From: Tahibacter amnicola | Lineage (GTDB): Bacteria > Pseudomonadota > Gammaproteobacteria > Xanthomonadales > Rhodanobacteraceae | Reading direction: 5' to 3' | Assembly (NCBI RefSeq): GCF_025398735.1 | Contig: NZ_CP104694.1 | Coordinates: 1,761,001-1,825,000, forward strand | Length of the DNA: 64,000 nucleotides | Shown here: positions 26,479-34,809 of the stretch, one piece after another | Numbering within the stretch: position 1 is the first letter of the stretch | How the letters are laid out: each line of letters opens with the position of its first letter | The notes under the pieces: generated by a model | What the model was told of the DNA's origin: nothing | The model's database searches: none | The model's input: the letters and a program-made list of their open reading frames with translations, nothing else | Made by a program: the position numbers and the translations under genes

Positions 26479-29400
26479 CGTTGCAGCCGGAGTCCCTGCA
26501 GGTTTCGGATGTCTCCCTGTTGCGCCAGTTTGACGGTGCCACCGTATTCATTGCCCGTGACGAGGCTGATGCCGCGGTCGGGGACGCGATCGCCGAGCAC
26601 CTGCAGGGGCATGGCGCGCAGGTGATTGCCGGTGATCACGCCGCACTCAGGTCGCGTCCTGCCCGCAGCATCCAGCACCTGATTACCGTGCTGCCACGGC
26701 GGCCTGCCGATGGGGTCGCGAATCACGACAGCTTGGCGCCGGTGGTCGAGCGACTGAGTGATATCGCCGTCGTGTCGGCGGAGCAGGGCTGTGCTTCCGT
26801 GAGCATCGTGCAGTCCGGTGCCCTGGCGACGCTGGGGCGCGGAGACGTCGGCGTCACGGGCATCGCGCAGGGTTGTGCCCGCGCATTTGCCGCCAGCCTG
26901 CACCTGGAGCGACCCACGGCGAAAATTCGCGTACTCGACATCGAAGAGGCGATGGCGCCGGTGGATGTCGCGATTCGCGTGGCCGCGGAACTCGCCGTGG
27001 ACGGCGGGTACGTCGCCAGCTTCCACGACGGCGAGAGTGGGCGGCACATCGGGCGGATGGCGGTGGTTTCCGCCGCCGCAATGCCGCCACGTGACATCCC
27101 GTGGAACGGCGACGACGTGGTGATCGTCACCGGCGGCGGCAAGGGCATTACCGCCGAATGTGCGCTCGCGTTCGCACGGCAGACGCGGGTGCGCACGGTG
27201 CTGGTCGGCAGCACCACGACCGATCAGGCGTTGCGGTCCGGTAGCGAGATTGCCGCGACATTGGAGCGGTTCCGCAATGCCGGTCTTACGGCACGTTACT
27301 ACGCCTGCGATATCGCTGATGCCGGCGCAGTGTCCGAGCTGGTACGCCAGGTGGAAACGGAGGTTGGCCCGGTTAGCGGTTTCGTGCACGGTGCCGGCGT
27401 CAACAAGCCGCGCCGCGCCGAGCAGGTGAACGCCGCGCAGGCCATGGCCGAGATCGCACCGAAGTTGCTGGGCGCGCTGAACTTCGTTGCTGCGCTGGAT
27501 GCGAGCCCGCTCAAGCTCATCGTGGGCCTGGGTTCGATCATCGGCCTTACCGGGATGCCCGGCAATGCCTGGTACGCCTTCTCGAACGAGGCGCTGGACC
27601 TGGTCCTGCAGCAGCACCGTGCCCGGCATCCCTCGGTGGATGTCGTCACCGTCGCCTACAGCGTCTGGGCCGAAGTGGGCATGGGCGCGAAGCTCGGTAG
27701 TACCGACAAGCTCGCGAAAATGGGCATCGATGCCATTCCGAAGGACCAGGGTGTCGACTACTTCCTGGCCTGCGCGCTGCGGCGGCAACCGGCCAGCCAG
27801 ATCGTCGTCGCCAGCCGTCTGGGTGGGCTCGACACCTGGCCGATCGCGCGCGACCTGGCGCCGCTGCACCGGGATCGCCGCTTTGTCGAGGAGGTCATCG
27901 CGCATGAACCCGGCGTCGAGCTGGTCTGCCGCACCCGCTTGTCCATCGATAGCGACCTGTACCTGAAAGACCACTACTACCGCGGCGTCTATCTCTTCCC
28001 GACGGTCTTCGGACTGGAAGCGATGGCGCAGTTGGCTGGAGCGGTTCTTGACCGCGCAAACCTGTCCGCCGTGTCGCTCGAAAATGTCAGCCTGGAGCGG
28101 CCGATCGTCGTCAACGGCGGTGCCGGCGAACGGATCGAGCTGCACGCCCTGGTGCTCGATCGCACGGATGACGCGCAGCCGCTCAAAGTCCGTGTCGGCA
28201 TCCGCACCGAGCAGACCGGCTTCAAGCGCGACCATTTCGCTGGAACCGTCGTGTTCGCACCGCCGTCGCACGACGCAGGCATTCCGTCGCTGGCCAGTCG
28301 CAGTGCGGAGCCCGTGCCGATGCTCGACCCGATGATCGACCTCTACGGCGGCCTGCTGTTCCAGGGCGCAGTGTTCCAGCGGATCGAGCAGGTGTTCGAA
28401 ATGGGGTGGGGCGGCTCGTTCACGGCAGTCCGTCGTGGTGCCGAATCGACCTACTTCCATGCCGACCTGCCATCGCGGCTGCACCTGGGTGATCCTTCGT
28501 TCCGCGACGCATTGCTCCAGACTGCGCAGCTGTCGGAGAAGGGGCAGTACCTGCCGGTGCATATCGACACCTTGCACCTGCACGATCTCGAACAGTCCAA
28601 CCGCGGCACGATGCGTGTTGCCAACACCATCACCGGCCGGCGGTCGGATGAACTGCTGTGTGACGTGCACGCCTGCACCGAAGACGGACAGGTTATCGAG
28701 TCCTTGCTGGGCTACCGCCTCAAGCGCACGGTCGCCAACGACAGCGCGCCGACGCCGGACGACTGGGTTGATCCCAGCGAACGCGATGCGCGGCTGCTGG
28801 ATGATGCACTGTCGCAACACAGCGGGGCACTCAAGATCGCCGTCCCGAAGTTCTCTCTGGCGTTCGTGCCCGGGCTCTCGCAGATGGAGAAGGGCCGCCG
28901 GCATCTGAGCGAGCTGCCGCTGTTCCTCGAAGCCATTCACCGCGTCGCGCCGGACCTGGGCGATCAGCTGGATGCGCTGGAAATCCAGTGGAGTGCGTCG
29001 GGCAAGCCGTCCGTCGTCGGCTTCCCGGCCGATGACCTGAACGTCTCTCTGTCACACGACCTGAGCCATTGCCTGAGCGTGTGCGGATTCGGCGCGCAGG
29101 GCTGCGACATCGAGTCGGTCGACCAGCGGAGCGCAGAACAGTGGCGCGCACTCCTGGGTGACAAGCGGGAGGGCATCCTCGCGGCGCTGAATCATCGCGG
29201 CGACACGCTCGATGACGCCGGAACGCGGATCTGGTGCGCGGTGGAAAGCGCCCAGAAGGCGCTTGGCAAAGCGGCGGTGGACCTGGAAATCCTCCGTTCC
29301 GCCGGCGATGCGATCCTGTGGCGTGCGAGCGCCGCCGGCGAAGCCGAAGGCGTCGAGGTGCTGACCTTCCCGGTCGTGCTGACGCGTCCGCGGCGCAAGA

Positions 29401-30536
29401 TGGTCGGCATCGTCGTCAAACCGGCGACCGTGACGCCACCGCCGGGCAACGCCGCGCTGCCTGCCGTACTCGCGGCGCTGGATCGCGGTGCTGATGACGT
29501 CGGCGTCACTGCCTTCATCACGCAGGGGCCGCAGGGCCAGACGCAGACCTGCCATCGTTTCCGCGTTCCGTTCAAGGAAGTGACCAGCCGTCGTCGCCGC
29601 CTGAACTTCCCGGTGTTCGCCGACTGGATGGGCATGATCCGAGAGCTGGCCATCACCGGGATCGCCGTCGACCTGGTTCCCGATTTCGCATCGGGTCGCT
29701 GGGGCATGGTCACCAACCACTCGAACATTTCGATCGTCGGCGACGCGAACTGTCTCGACCTCATCGAGGGCCGGCTGTGGATCAGCCGCGTCTACGGCGC
29801 GGCGAACTCCTCGATCGACATGCACTTCGACTGGGTCCGCATCGACGACTCCGGCGCTGAGCATCCGGTGGCGAGCGCGAACATGGCGACGACCTGGGTC
29901 GAGATCACCGGTCACGGCACCGTCGAGCTCAAGCCGCTGCCCGATTACCTGAGCCGGTTCGCGCACGGCTACCTGCCGAAAGAGCCGTTCGGCGACCCGC
30001 TCAAGCGCAACGGTGCACCGACCCATGGCCTGGCGTTGAAGGGAGCGCTCTACCGGGCACCGGCAGCGCCGAAGATCGAGCCCGAGCTGGCACGCCACGT
30101 ATTCGCCACCTCGATGGAAGAGTCGAATCTGGTCGGCAACATCTACTTCTCCAATTACTACCACTGGCAGGGTCGCCTTCTCGACCGGTTCCTCTTCGGC
30201 CTGTCGAGCGACTACTTCCGCGCTGGCGTCGCCACCAGCGACCTTCACTGCATCGATACCCGGATCGAGCACCTGCGCGAGGCGATGCCATTCGACGACA
30301 TCGAAGTGGTGATGGGCCTGGAAGGGCTGTTCGAGAATGGCGTGCGGCTGCACTTCGACTTCTACCGTGTCGGTGCGGGTGGTGACCGCGCCAAGCTGGC
30401 CTTCGGCGTGTCCGACTTCGCCTGGGTCGTGGATGCGGACAACGCAGCCGGAGCGCTGACCGCACCATTGCCCGACTGGCTCAAGTCCGCGCTATTGCAG
30501 CGCGCCGGGCGCCTCGCGTCGCTGGCGGCTGGCTGA
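26460..30536 (+). CDS. Iterative type I polyketide synthase, second part: KR-DH-PPTase-hot-dog-thioesterase
   Basis: If independent, the first plausible start is GTG 26460 (1358 residues), which lacks a convincing ribosome-binding site; coding similarity already begins near 26430. Residue numbers count from 26460. KR: Rossmann VTGGGKGIT near 222-230, Ser359 (LGSIIG) and Tyr372 (WYAFSNEAL). DH-like hot-dog: His505 in KDHYYRGVYLFP. Sfp-type phosphopantetheinyl transferase: GCDIE with Asp883 and Glu885, then WCAVESAQKALGK near 925, expected to self-activate the ACPs. Then a hot-dog domain from about 1030 and a terminal thioesterase near 1215-1345 (SMEESNLVGNIYFSNYYHWQGR in overlapping pieces), very like enediyne CalE7-type thioesterases. 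No enoyl reductase or methyltransferase. Confidence 0.85.
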   Translation: MRGFELTLQPESLQVSDVSLLRQFDGATVFIARDEADAAVGDAIAEHLQGHGAQVIAGDHAALRSRPARSIQHLITVLPRRPADGVANHDSLAPVVERLSDIAVVSAEQGCASVSIVQSGALATLGRGDVGVTGIAQGCARAFAASLHLERPTAKIRVLDIEEAMAPVDVAIRVAAELAVDGGYVASFHDGESGRHIGRMAVVSAAAMPPRDIPWNGDDVVIVTGGGKGITAECALAFARQTRVRTVLVGSTTTDQALRSGSEIAATLERFRNAGLTARYYACDIADAGAVSELVRQVETEVGPVSGFVHGAGVNKPRRAEQVNAAQAMAEIAPKLLGALNFVAALDASPLKLIVGLGSIIGLTGMPGNAWYAFSNEALDLVLQQHRARHPSVDVVTVAYSVWAEVGMGAKLGSTDKLAKMGIDAIPKDQGVDYFLACALRRQPASQIVVASRLGGLDTWPIARDLAPLHRDRRFVEEVIAHEPGVELVCRTRLSIDSDLYLKDHYYRGVYLFPTVFGLEAMAQLAGAVLDRANLSAVSLENVSLERPIVVNGGAGERIELHALVLDRTDDAQPLKVRVGIRTEQTGFKRDHFAGTVVFAPPSHDAGIPSLASRSAEPVPMLDPMIDLYGGLLFQGAVFQRIEQVFEMGWGGSFTAVRRGAESTYFHADLPSRLHLGDPSFRDALLQTAQLSEKGQYLPVHIDTLHLHDLEQSNRGTMRVANTITGRRSDELLCDVHACTEDGQVIESLLGYRLKRTVANDSAPTPDDWVDPSERDARLLDDALSQHSGALKIAVPKFSLAFVPGLSQMEKGRRHLSELPLFLEAIHRVAPDLGDQLDALEIQWSASGKPSVVGFPADDLNVSLSHDLSHCLSVCGFGAQGCDIESVDQRSAEQWRALLGDKREGILAALNHRGDTLDDAGTRIWCAVESAQKALGKAAVDLEILRSAGDAILWRASAAGEAEGVEVLTFPVVLTRPRRKMVGIVVKPATVTPPPGNAALPAVLAALDRGADDVGVTAFITQGPQGQTQTCHRFRVPFKEVTSRRRRLNFPVFADWMGMIRELAITGIAVDLVPDFASGRWGMVTNHSNISIVGDANCLDLIEGRLWISRVYGAANSSIDMHFDWVRIDDSGAEHPVASANMATTWVEITGHGTVELKPLPDYLSRFAHGYLPKEPFGDPLKRNGAPTHGLALKGALYRAPAAPKIEPELARHVFATSMEESNLVGNIYFSNYYHWQGRLLDRFLFGLSSDYFRAGVATSDLHCIDTRIEHLREAMPFDDIEVVMGLEGLFENGVRLHFDFYRVGAGGDRAKLAFGVSDFAWVVDADNAAGALTAPLPDWLKSALLQRAGRLASLAAG

Positions 30537-30547
30537 GGAGCGCCCGC

Positions 30548-31117
30548 ATGAGCCGGATCATCAAGGAGCGCGTCACTGTCGATGAGAAGGAGGAATTCGT
30601 CGTACTCCTCATCGGCATGCGCATCAACAAATGGTGGAAGGTACACAAGTGGCTTCCGGTGGCGTGGTCCATGCGCACCATGGTCAAGCAGCTGGGCAAG
30701 CTCACGGGCGACTCGGGATACCTCGGTGGTGAATACCGCACCGCCGGGAATCCCATCGTGTTCGTGCAGTACTGGCGGTCCTACGACGCGCTGGAGAAGT
30801 ACGCCTCAAACGCGTCGCTGCACCACCGCAAGATGTGGGGATGGTTCTTCCGCAGCATCGGATTGAAGGGCGACGTGGGGATCTATCACGAGTCCTACCG
30901 GATCACGCCGGGCAACTACGAATGCGTCTACCTGAACATGCCGCCGTTCGGCCTGGGCAAGGTTTTCCCGCTGGTTCCCGCCAGCAAGGGATACGCCTCG
31001 TCGCGGGGCCGCATGGAGAAATGGCACGGAAAGCCCGGCGCGCCGATCCCGGACGCGCATATCGAGGCTGCCGCAGTGACACCGTCGCACGGCGCTGCCG
31101 TTGCAGAATGCGATTAA
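30548..31117 (+). CDS. DUF4188 domain-containing protein
   Basis: 189 residues from ATG 30548 with a GAGGAG ribosome-binding site, 11 bases after the megasynthase. Matches the DUF4188 family: EFVVLLIGMRINKWWKVHKWLPV, the repeat of a ferredoxin-like alpha/beta barrel (GNPIVFVQYWRSYDALEKYA) and YHESYRITPGNYECVYLNMPPFGLGKVFPLVPA. The family is related by fold to small monooxygenase/ABM-type dimeric proteins and often sits beside oxidative tailoring genes. A cofactor-free oxygenase or heme-binding role is possible; no function is established. Cytosolic, Arg/Lys-rich. Confidence 0.75.
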   Translation: MSRIIKERVTVDEKEEFVVLLIGMRINKWWKVHKWLPVAWSMRTMVKQLGKLTGDSGYLGGEYRTAGNPIVFVQYWRSYDALEKYASNASLHHRKMWGWFFRSIGLKGDVGIYHESYRITPGNYECVYLNMPPFGLGKVFPLVPASKGYASSRGRMEKWHGKPGAPIPDAHIEAAAVTPSHGAAVAECD

Positions 31118-31144
31118 TATACTCTTCTCCTGGAGGATGGTCGG

Positions 31145-32461
31145 TTGAACACGCAATCATCAAAGGCTGGCGTCGTCATCGTCGGCGCCAGTGTCGCCGG
31201 CTGCGCTGCAGCCATCGCGTTCGCGAAGAAGGGCGTGCCTGTCACGCTGATCGAGAAGCGCAGCAACGCCGATTTTCACAAGCCCATCTGCACGCACTTC
31301 ATCCAGCCCTGCAGCGTGGAGGCGTGGAAGAAGCTCGACATGTACGACGCCCTCATGACCGCCGGTGGCGTGAAGAACACCATTGCGATCTCCACGCGGT
31401 GGGGGTGGATACCCAACGCACCGATCGACGAGGAGCACGCCATCAACATGCGGCGCCTCACGCTGGATCCGATGATCCGGCAGAAGGCCATCTCGACGCC
31501 CGGTGTGACGCTGGTGGGCGGCTCGCGTGTCGTCGCGCTGACCGTTGACGAAAGCCAGCGGGTGGTGGGTGTCAGTGCGGAGAAGGTGTCCGGTGGCGGC
31601 CGCGTCGACTATCCCTGCTCGCTGGTCATCGCAGCGGACGGGCGCGAATCGGAGATCGCCGAGCTGGCGCAGGTGAAGACGCGCGAATGGGTCAACAACC
31701 GCTTCTCGTGCTTTGCCTTTTTCCGCGGTATCCCGAATGAATCGCGCACGGTGTCGCGCATGTGGATGCTCGATCCGTATATCGCCTACCAGTTCCCGAA
31801 CGACGGCGACACGACCCTGATCGCGTTGATGCCGACGAAGGACCGCGTCGACGACTTCAAGGATGATCGCGACAGAAGCTTTCGCGAGATCGTGCGAAAC
31901 CTGCCCGACGCGCCGGATATCGAGAACGCCGAACGCCTGGGCGAATACCGCATCAACACGAAGAACTCGATGTTGCTGCGGGAGAAACCGCCGGCGGGTC
32001 TCGCCCTGGTGGGTGACGCCTTCATCACGACCGATCCCTTGCACGGGTTCGGCATCTCGTGGGGCATCCTGTCATCGATACAGCTCGCCGAATATGCCGC
32101 TGATGCCGTACTTGGCGGCCGCAAGGAAAGCATTGACCGGAGCGTGGAGCGTTATCACCGCGACCGGCAACGCGAAGTGTGGGGGCACTTCAAGATCATG
32201 GCCGACATGGCACGGGCGGAGCCCATGCCGAAGCCGCAGCAGATTCTGTTCAGCGCCGCGACGCGCGACGACACGATGGCCACCATCGTGCAGCGCTTCC
32301 TCGCGGGGCTGACGGGCACCAGCGAACTGCTGTCCCCTTTCACGATGGTACGGGCGATCTCCGCCAACGTTCGCCATGCCGTCAGGAAACGTCTGAAGCG
32401 CGAGTCAACGCCTAGGACGGGCAAGCTGCAAGACACACTTCTATCCAGCGAGGAAACTTGA
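31145..32461 (+). CDS. FAD-dependent monooxygenase (group A-like)
   Basis: 438 residues from a TTG start at 31145, about ten bases after GGAGG; the only ATG in that space is out of frame and quickly terminated. N-terminal FAD fold VVIVGASVAGCAAAIAFAKKG with IEKR at the end of strand 2, the substrate/FAD segment NMRRLTLDPMIRQKA, VIAADGRES, and the second FAD motif LVGDAFITTDPLHGFGISWG near residue 285. This is the layout of aromatic/polyketide hydroxylases and epoxidases of the PHBH type. It likely oxidises the cluster's carbon chain. The stop codon overlaps the ribosome-binding region of the next gene. Confidence 0.85.
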   Translation: MNTQSSKAGVVIVGASVAGCAAAIAFAKKGVPVTLIEKRSNADFHKPICTHFIQPCSVEAWKKLDMYDALMTAGGVKNTIAISTRWGWIPNAPIDEEHAINMRRLTLDPMIRQKAISTPGVTLVGGSRVVALTVDESQRVVGVSAEKVSGGGRVDYPCSLVIAADGRESEIAELAQVKTREWVNNRFSCFAFFRGIPNESRTVSRMWMLDPYIAYQFPNDGDTTLIALMPTKDRVDDFKDDRDRSFREIVRNLPDAPDIENAERLGEYRINTKNSMLLREKPPAGLALVGDAFITTDPLHGFGISWGILSSIQLAEYAADAVLGGRKESIDRSVERYHRDRQREVWGHFKIMADMARAEPMPKPQQILFSAATRDDTMATIVQRFLAGLTGTSELLSPFTMVRAISANVRHAVRKRLKRESTPRTGKLQDTLLSSEET

Positions 32462-32463
32462 CC

Positions 32464-33123
32464 ATGAAGATCCTGATGATCGTCACCAGCCACGACAAGC
32501 TCGGCAACACCGGCAATGCGACCGGCCTGTTCCTGTCGGAGCTGAGCCATCCCTACGAAGTTTTCAAGAAGAATGGCATCCAGGTCGACATCGCCTCGCC
32601 CAACGGTGGCAAGGCGCCGATCGATCCGAACAGCCTGCAGGCCGAAGACGTACAGCCGTTCAAGCACCTGGCCGATGCGACGCTGAAGCTGAGCGCCATC
32701 AACACCGACGACTACGCCGGTGTGTTCATTGTCGGCGGCCACGGCACGATGTACGACCTGCCGACCAGCAAAGATCTGCAGCGCATCCTGATCGAAGCCG
32801 ACAGCGCCGGGAAGATCGTCGCCTCGGTCTGCCACGGCCAGGCAGGCCTGATCAATGTCGTCGACAAGAACGGCGAGTACCTGTTCAAGAGCCGCAAGCT
32901 CACCGCGTTCAGCAACGCTGAAGAATCGCAGATCGGCCTGTCCGGCGTGGTGCCGTTCTCGCTGGAAGATGAGCTCACCCAGCGCGGCAGCAATTATTCC
33001 TGCGGCGCGCCGTGGCAGGAACACGTCGTCGTCGACCAGAACCTCGTGACGGGCCAGAACCCGGCTTCGGCCAAGCGCATGGCGGAAGTCATTTCGAAGA
33101 TGGTCGAGACAGCATCGGCCTGA
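32464..33123 (+). CDS. DJ-1/PfpI family protein (Hsp31-like)
   Basis: 219 residues from ATG 32464 with GAGGAAA as ribosome-binding site, 2 bases after the monooxygenase stop. It belongs to the type 1 glutamine amidotransferase-like superfamily: MKILMIVTSHDKLGNTGNATG, DIASPNGGKAPIDPNS, FIVGGHGTMYDLP and the nucleophile elbow IVASVCHGQAGLINV with the reactive Cys near residue 124 followed by His. Relatives are glyoxalase III/deglycase-type enzymes or chaperones; in biosynthetic clusters such proteins can act as hydratases or isonitrile-type hydrolases. Exact role unknown. Confidence 0.87.
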   Translation: MKILMIVTSHDKLGNTGNATGLFLSELSHPYEVFKKNGIQVDIASPNGGKAPIDPNSLQAEDVQPFKHLADATLKLSAINTDDYAGVFIVGGHGTMYDLPTSKDLQRILIEADSAGKIVASVCHGQAGLINVVDKNGEYLFKSRKLTAFSNAEESQIGLSGVVPFSLEDELTQRGSNYSCGAPWQEHVVVDQNLVTGQNPASAKRMAEVISKMVETASA

Positions 33124-33142
33124 CAACCTAAGGAGTGTGCGC

Positions 33143-33589
33143 GTGAACGCAGACACATTGATCAAGAGCTATATCGAAGCATGGGAGACCCGGAATTTCG
33201 CGCTGTTCGGCGAGATCTTCGCGCCTTCTGTGACGTACTGGGATCCGTTGGTAGGGGAGCCGATCACACTCGGTGCGATGGGTGAGTATGTCGGCCAGCT
33301 TCTGGGTGCATTCCCGGATCTGCGCTTTGATGTCTCGTTCACGCGCACCGGCCCGGATTTCGGCACGTTTGAGTGGATCATGCGCGGCACCAACCGTGGT
33401 GAGTCGCCTTTCCATCTGCCGACCCACAAGGTGCTGGCACTGCCGGGCATCGACCTGATCCGCGTCGCGGACGGAAAGATCCAGTCAGTCAAGGCCTATT
33501 TCGATCTCAAGGACTACGCCGAGCAACTCGGGCTGAGCTCGGTCCAGGCGCCGGAAACTGCCGGTGTCGCCACTGCCGCCACAGCGTGA
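33143..33589 (+). CDS. SnoaL/NTF2-like protein (ester cyclase-type)
   Basis: 148 residues from GTG 33143, the start best spaced (7 bases) from AGGAG; GTG 33137 is too close. A cone-shaped NTF2/SnoaL fold is indicated by LIKSYIEAWETRNFALFGEIFAPSVTYWDPLVGEP, LGAFPDLRFDVSF, FEWIMRGTNRG and GIDLIRVADGKIQSVKAYFD. In polyketide clusters SnoaL-like proteins catalyse intramolecular aldol or other cyclisations and small hydrolyses. The acidic/His residues needed for a specific assignment cannot be fixed by eye. Confidence 0.82.
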   Translation: MNADTLIKSYIEAWETRNFALFGEIFAPSVTYWDPLVGEPITLGAMGEYVGQLLGAFPDLRFDVSFTRTGPDFGTFEWIMRGTNRGESPFHLPTHKVLALPGIDLIRVADGKIQSVKAYFDLKDYAEQLGLSSVQAPETAGVATAATA

Positions 33590-33617
33590 CGGTCAGCCCT
33601 TTCCGAAGGAGAAAATC

Positions 33618-34727
33618 GTGGGTTTGAGGAATCATCTGCGGAAAATCCTGTGTGCAGCGCTGACTGGTGCGGCACTGTCGAGCGGCGCAGCGCTTGCATC
33701 CGATCACCGTGAGTCGCCGGAAGCGGCGGCCCATCCGGGGTCGGATATCACCGACTACTACGCGTTCGTCAATCCGAACGATCCGAGCAAGCTGGTTTTC
33801 GTTCTGACAGTGAACCCGGCTTCGATCCCGTCCATTGCGCGCACCTATGTGATGGACTCCCGTTCGCGCTTTGTATTTCATATCGATAACAACGGCGACT
33901 ATCGCGACGACGCCAAGATCGTCTTCCGGTTCTCGAAGGAGGAGTTCCCGCCGTCGGTGCCGGGCGTCGGCATCGTGCCAGGACAGGTCTACAACGCCCG
34001 CTTCACGATCGGTTCCGACTCGTTCAACGTGGAAGGCGAGGTCACGCCGTTCAGCCAGCAGTTCCCTGAACCGCCGGCTCCGATCATCACCGAATCCCAC
34101 GGCGTGAAGGTGTTCGTCGGCCCCTGCAACGATCCGTTCTTCTTCGACAGCGTGGATTCGTTCCGCGTGCTGGCGAAGGTGCAGCCGAAATTCCAGAGTG
34201 CGCAGGACCGCAACTGGGGCTCGAATGTCCACGCAATCGTGGTCGAGATGCCGAGCCGGATGATCTACAAGAACAAGCCGCTCAATACCTGGACGGCGAC
34301 CGAGGAGCTCAATCGCGCGGGCGAGTGGAAGCAGGTGCAGCGCCAGGGCAACCCGGCCCTGAAGGCGGTGTTCATTCCGGAGAAGCTTCGCTACAAGTTC
34401 AACACCACGCATCCGAAGGACGATCCGCGGAATTTCCGCGCGGTGATCGCCGACCAGCTCGTCGAGGTCTTCAACGTCCAGCCGCCGGATATCGCGCGTT
34501 ACCTGAAGTTGACGGTGCCCGATACCTTGCTGCTCGATCCGACCAAGCCGGTCAAGCTGGGGCAGAACGGCCGCACGCTGGATGACGACATCGACCTGAT
34601 GTTCTGGTTCAACCTCGACAAGCCACTCGCCTATGCGCCGGGCCAGCTCGACGGTGTGCCTGCCAACGATGTCCCCAGCCGCAGCGTGTTCCCCTACGTT
34701 GCCCCGCCGACGTCGGTGCCGAACTGA
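33618..34727 (+). CDS. DUF4331 domain protein, paralogue 1 (exported)
   Basis: 369 residues from GTG 33618 with GAAGGAG ribosome-binding site. Signal peptide (KILCAALTGAALSSGAALA), and the mature protein begins with the family hallmark SDHRESPEAAAHPGSDITDYYAFVNPNDPSKLVFVLTVNP. Conserved blocks include CNDPFFFDSVDSFRVL, EMPSRMIYKNKPLNTWTATEEL and the C-terminal LDDDIDLMFWFNLDKPLAYAPGQLDGVPANDVP. DUF4331 proteins are periplasmic or extracellular and of unknown function; the acidic and His-rich start would suit metal binding. A second gene of identical length follows. Confidence 0.88.
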   Translation: MGLRNHLRKILCAALTGAALSSGAALASDHRESPEAAAHPGSDITDYYAFVNPNDPSKLVFVLTVNPASIPSIARTYVMDSRSRFVFHIDNNGDYRDDAKIVFRFSKEEFPPSVPGVGIVPGQVYNARFTIGSDSFNVEGEVTPFSQQFPEPPAPIITESHGVKVFVGPCNDPFFFDSVDSFRVLAKVQPKFQSAQDRNWGSNVHAIVVEMPSRMIYKNKPLNTWTATEELNRAGEWKQVQRQGNPALKAVFIPEKLRYKFNTTHPKDDPRNFRAVIADQLVEVFNVQPPDIARYLKLTVPDTLLLDPTKPVKLGQNGRTLDDDIDLMFWFNLDKPLAYAPGQLDGVPANDVPSRSVFPYVAPPTSVPN

Positions 34728-34809
34728 ACCGAGAGCCAGGCCGCCGCGCGCCGCGACAGGGCACACCTGTTCCGGGCGCGGTCGCGTCGCCCATCATGGA
34801 GTTTCACGA

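Noticed and set aside
25365-28940. 1191-codon open frame on the minus strand opposite the synthase
   Set aside because: It is the antisense shadow of the KS-AT-ACP/KR-DH genes in high-GC DNA: the sequence is Arg/Gln/Ala-rich with no motifs, and the plus strand carries unmistakable catalytic domains.
31370-31430. Flavin-dependent halogenase motif in the monooxygenase (WGWIP)
   Set aside because: The segment RWGWIPNAP is one residue short of WxWxIP and lies near residue 80, not at the halogenase position; the rest of the protein follows group A monooxygenases.
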